In this document: positions 13,635 to 14,071 of the stretch, piece after piece
Layout: each line of letters opens with the position of its first letter
How positions within the stretch are numbered: position 1 is the stretch's first letter
Assembly (NCBI GenBank): GCA_947589405.1
Contig: CANQBT010000046.1
Span: 1-14,071, forward strand
Length of the DNA stretch: 14,071 nt
Direction of reading: 5' to 3'
DNA from: an uncultured Clostridia bacterium
GTDB lineage: Bacteria; Bacillota; Clostridia; Lachnospirales; CAG-274
Translations under genes and position numbers: made by a program
Notes under the pieces: model-generated
Seen by the model: the letters and a program-made list of their open reading frames with translations, nothing else
Databases searched by the model: none
What the model was told of the DNA's origin: nothing

Positions 13635-14071
13635 ATGCGCAAAAAAATACCCTATATAATAACAGAAATAATACTTGTACTTATACTGGCGTTTCTCCTG
13701 TTTCGCCTGGCGGCAGTAAAAGCGGCAGACGACAAAAAATACATAGCCATAATAATAGACGATTTCGGAAATAATTCTGAGGGTACCAAAGAAATGCTGG
13801 ACCTTCCCATAAAATTTACGGGAGCGGTAATGCCATTCATGCCCTACTCTACTCAGGAGCAGGACAGACTTGCAGAAACAGGCAGAGAGGTCATACTTCA
13901 TCAGCCTATGGAAGCCCACACAGGCAAAAGAAGCTGGCTTGGTCCCGTGCCCATACTCAGCTCCATGAGTACAGACGAGGCCGTAAGCGTGTTCTCAAAA
14001 AATGCCGCATCTCTTGACAAGGCATCAGGCTTTAACAACCACATGGGCTCTGCCATAACTGAGGATAAGGA
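13635..14071 (+). CDS. YibQ-type divergent polysaccharide deacetylase (3' partial)
   Basis: The first 145 residues of a protein cut by the window end. An N-terminal membrane segment (about residues 6-28) suggests an exported or anchored enzyme. The body has IAIIIDDFGNN (about 37-47), a family-typical DD pair; LHQPMEAH near residue 91; and FNNHMGSA near 135, all hallmarks of the divergent polysaccharide deacetylase family (YibQ, PF04748), relatives of NodB-fold deacetylases; the natural substrate is not established. GGGAG at 13624-13628 precedes the ATG by 6 bases. The gene begins 101 bases after the terminator at 13533. Confidence 0.9.
   Translation, partial: MRKKIPYIITEIILVLILAFLLFRLAAVKAADDKKYIAIIIDDFGNNSEGTKEMLDLPIKFTGAVMPFMPYSTQEQDRLAETGREVILHQPMEAHTGKRSWLGPVPILSSMSTDEAVSVFSKNAASLDKASGFNNHMGSAITEDK

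Noticed and set aside
13367..13774. 135-residue plus-strand open frame over the small-RNA region
   Set aside because: It runs through three hairpins and a terminator, then into the start of the deacetylase in another frame, has no ribosome site and a low-complexity composition.

Overview
The window looks like a chromosomal segment from a low-to-moderate GC anaerobic Firmicute, most likely a gut clostridium (class Clostridia). The signs are strong AGGAGG-type ribosome binding sites on nearly every gene, heavy use of ATA and AGA codons, some TTG and GTG starts, a sodium-type ATP synthase c subunit, a four-cysteine L33, the rpmG-secE-nusG-rplK-rplA order, and a BofC-like protein that hints at a spore-forming lineage. 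This is inferred from gene content; no 16S or tRNA gene is visible.

Layout. (1) 1-6247: the F1Fo ATP synthase operon atpB(partial)-E-F-H-A-G-D-C, tightly packed, ending at a hairpin terminator (6253-6282). (2) 6303-6715: a small acidic cysteine-containing protein with its own terminator. (3) 6782-8348: an extended -10 promoter, then a 91-residue Nif11-like small protein, the 16S rRNA methyltransferase rsmG and a GNAT acetyltransferase, ending at a perfect 14-bp hairpin. (4) 8398-10771: a strong promoter and the translation/transcription cluster rpmG-secE-nusG-rplK-rplA. Both rplK and rplA are preceded by an RNA element resembling the 23S rRNA binding site of protein L1. The usual rplJ-rplL-rpoB continuation is absent. 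(5) 10772-11310: a non-coding stretch filled with short interspersed palindromic repeats. (6) 11311-12606, minus strand: superoxide dismutase and ferritin; ferritin has its own promoter with a Fur/PerR-type operator. (7) 12725-13258: a membrane-anchored BofC-C-domain protein. (8) 13396-13533: a candidate independently transcribed small RNA of about 120 nt with three hairpins and C-rich loops. (9) 13635 to the end: the start of a YibQ-type divergent polysaccharide deacetylase.

Most of the window is housekeeping: ion-motive ATP synthesis, rRNA maturation, protein export and ribosome assembly. The ferritin/SOD pair is an iron and oxygen-stress module. The least ordinary parts are the small-RNA candidate, the repeat cluster after rplA, the paired L1-operator mimics, and the Nif11-like small protein. 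No mobile element with a transposase, CRISPR array or defence system is visible.
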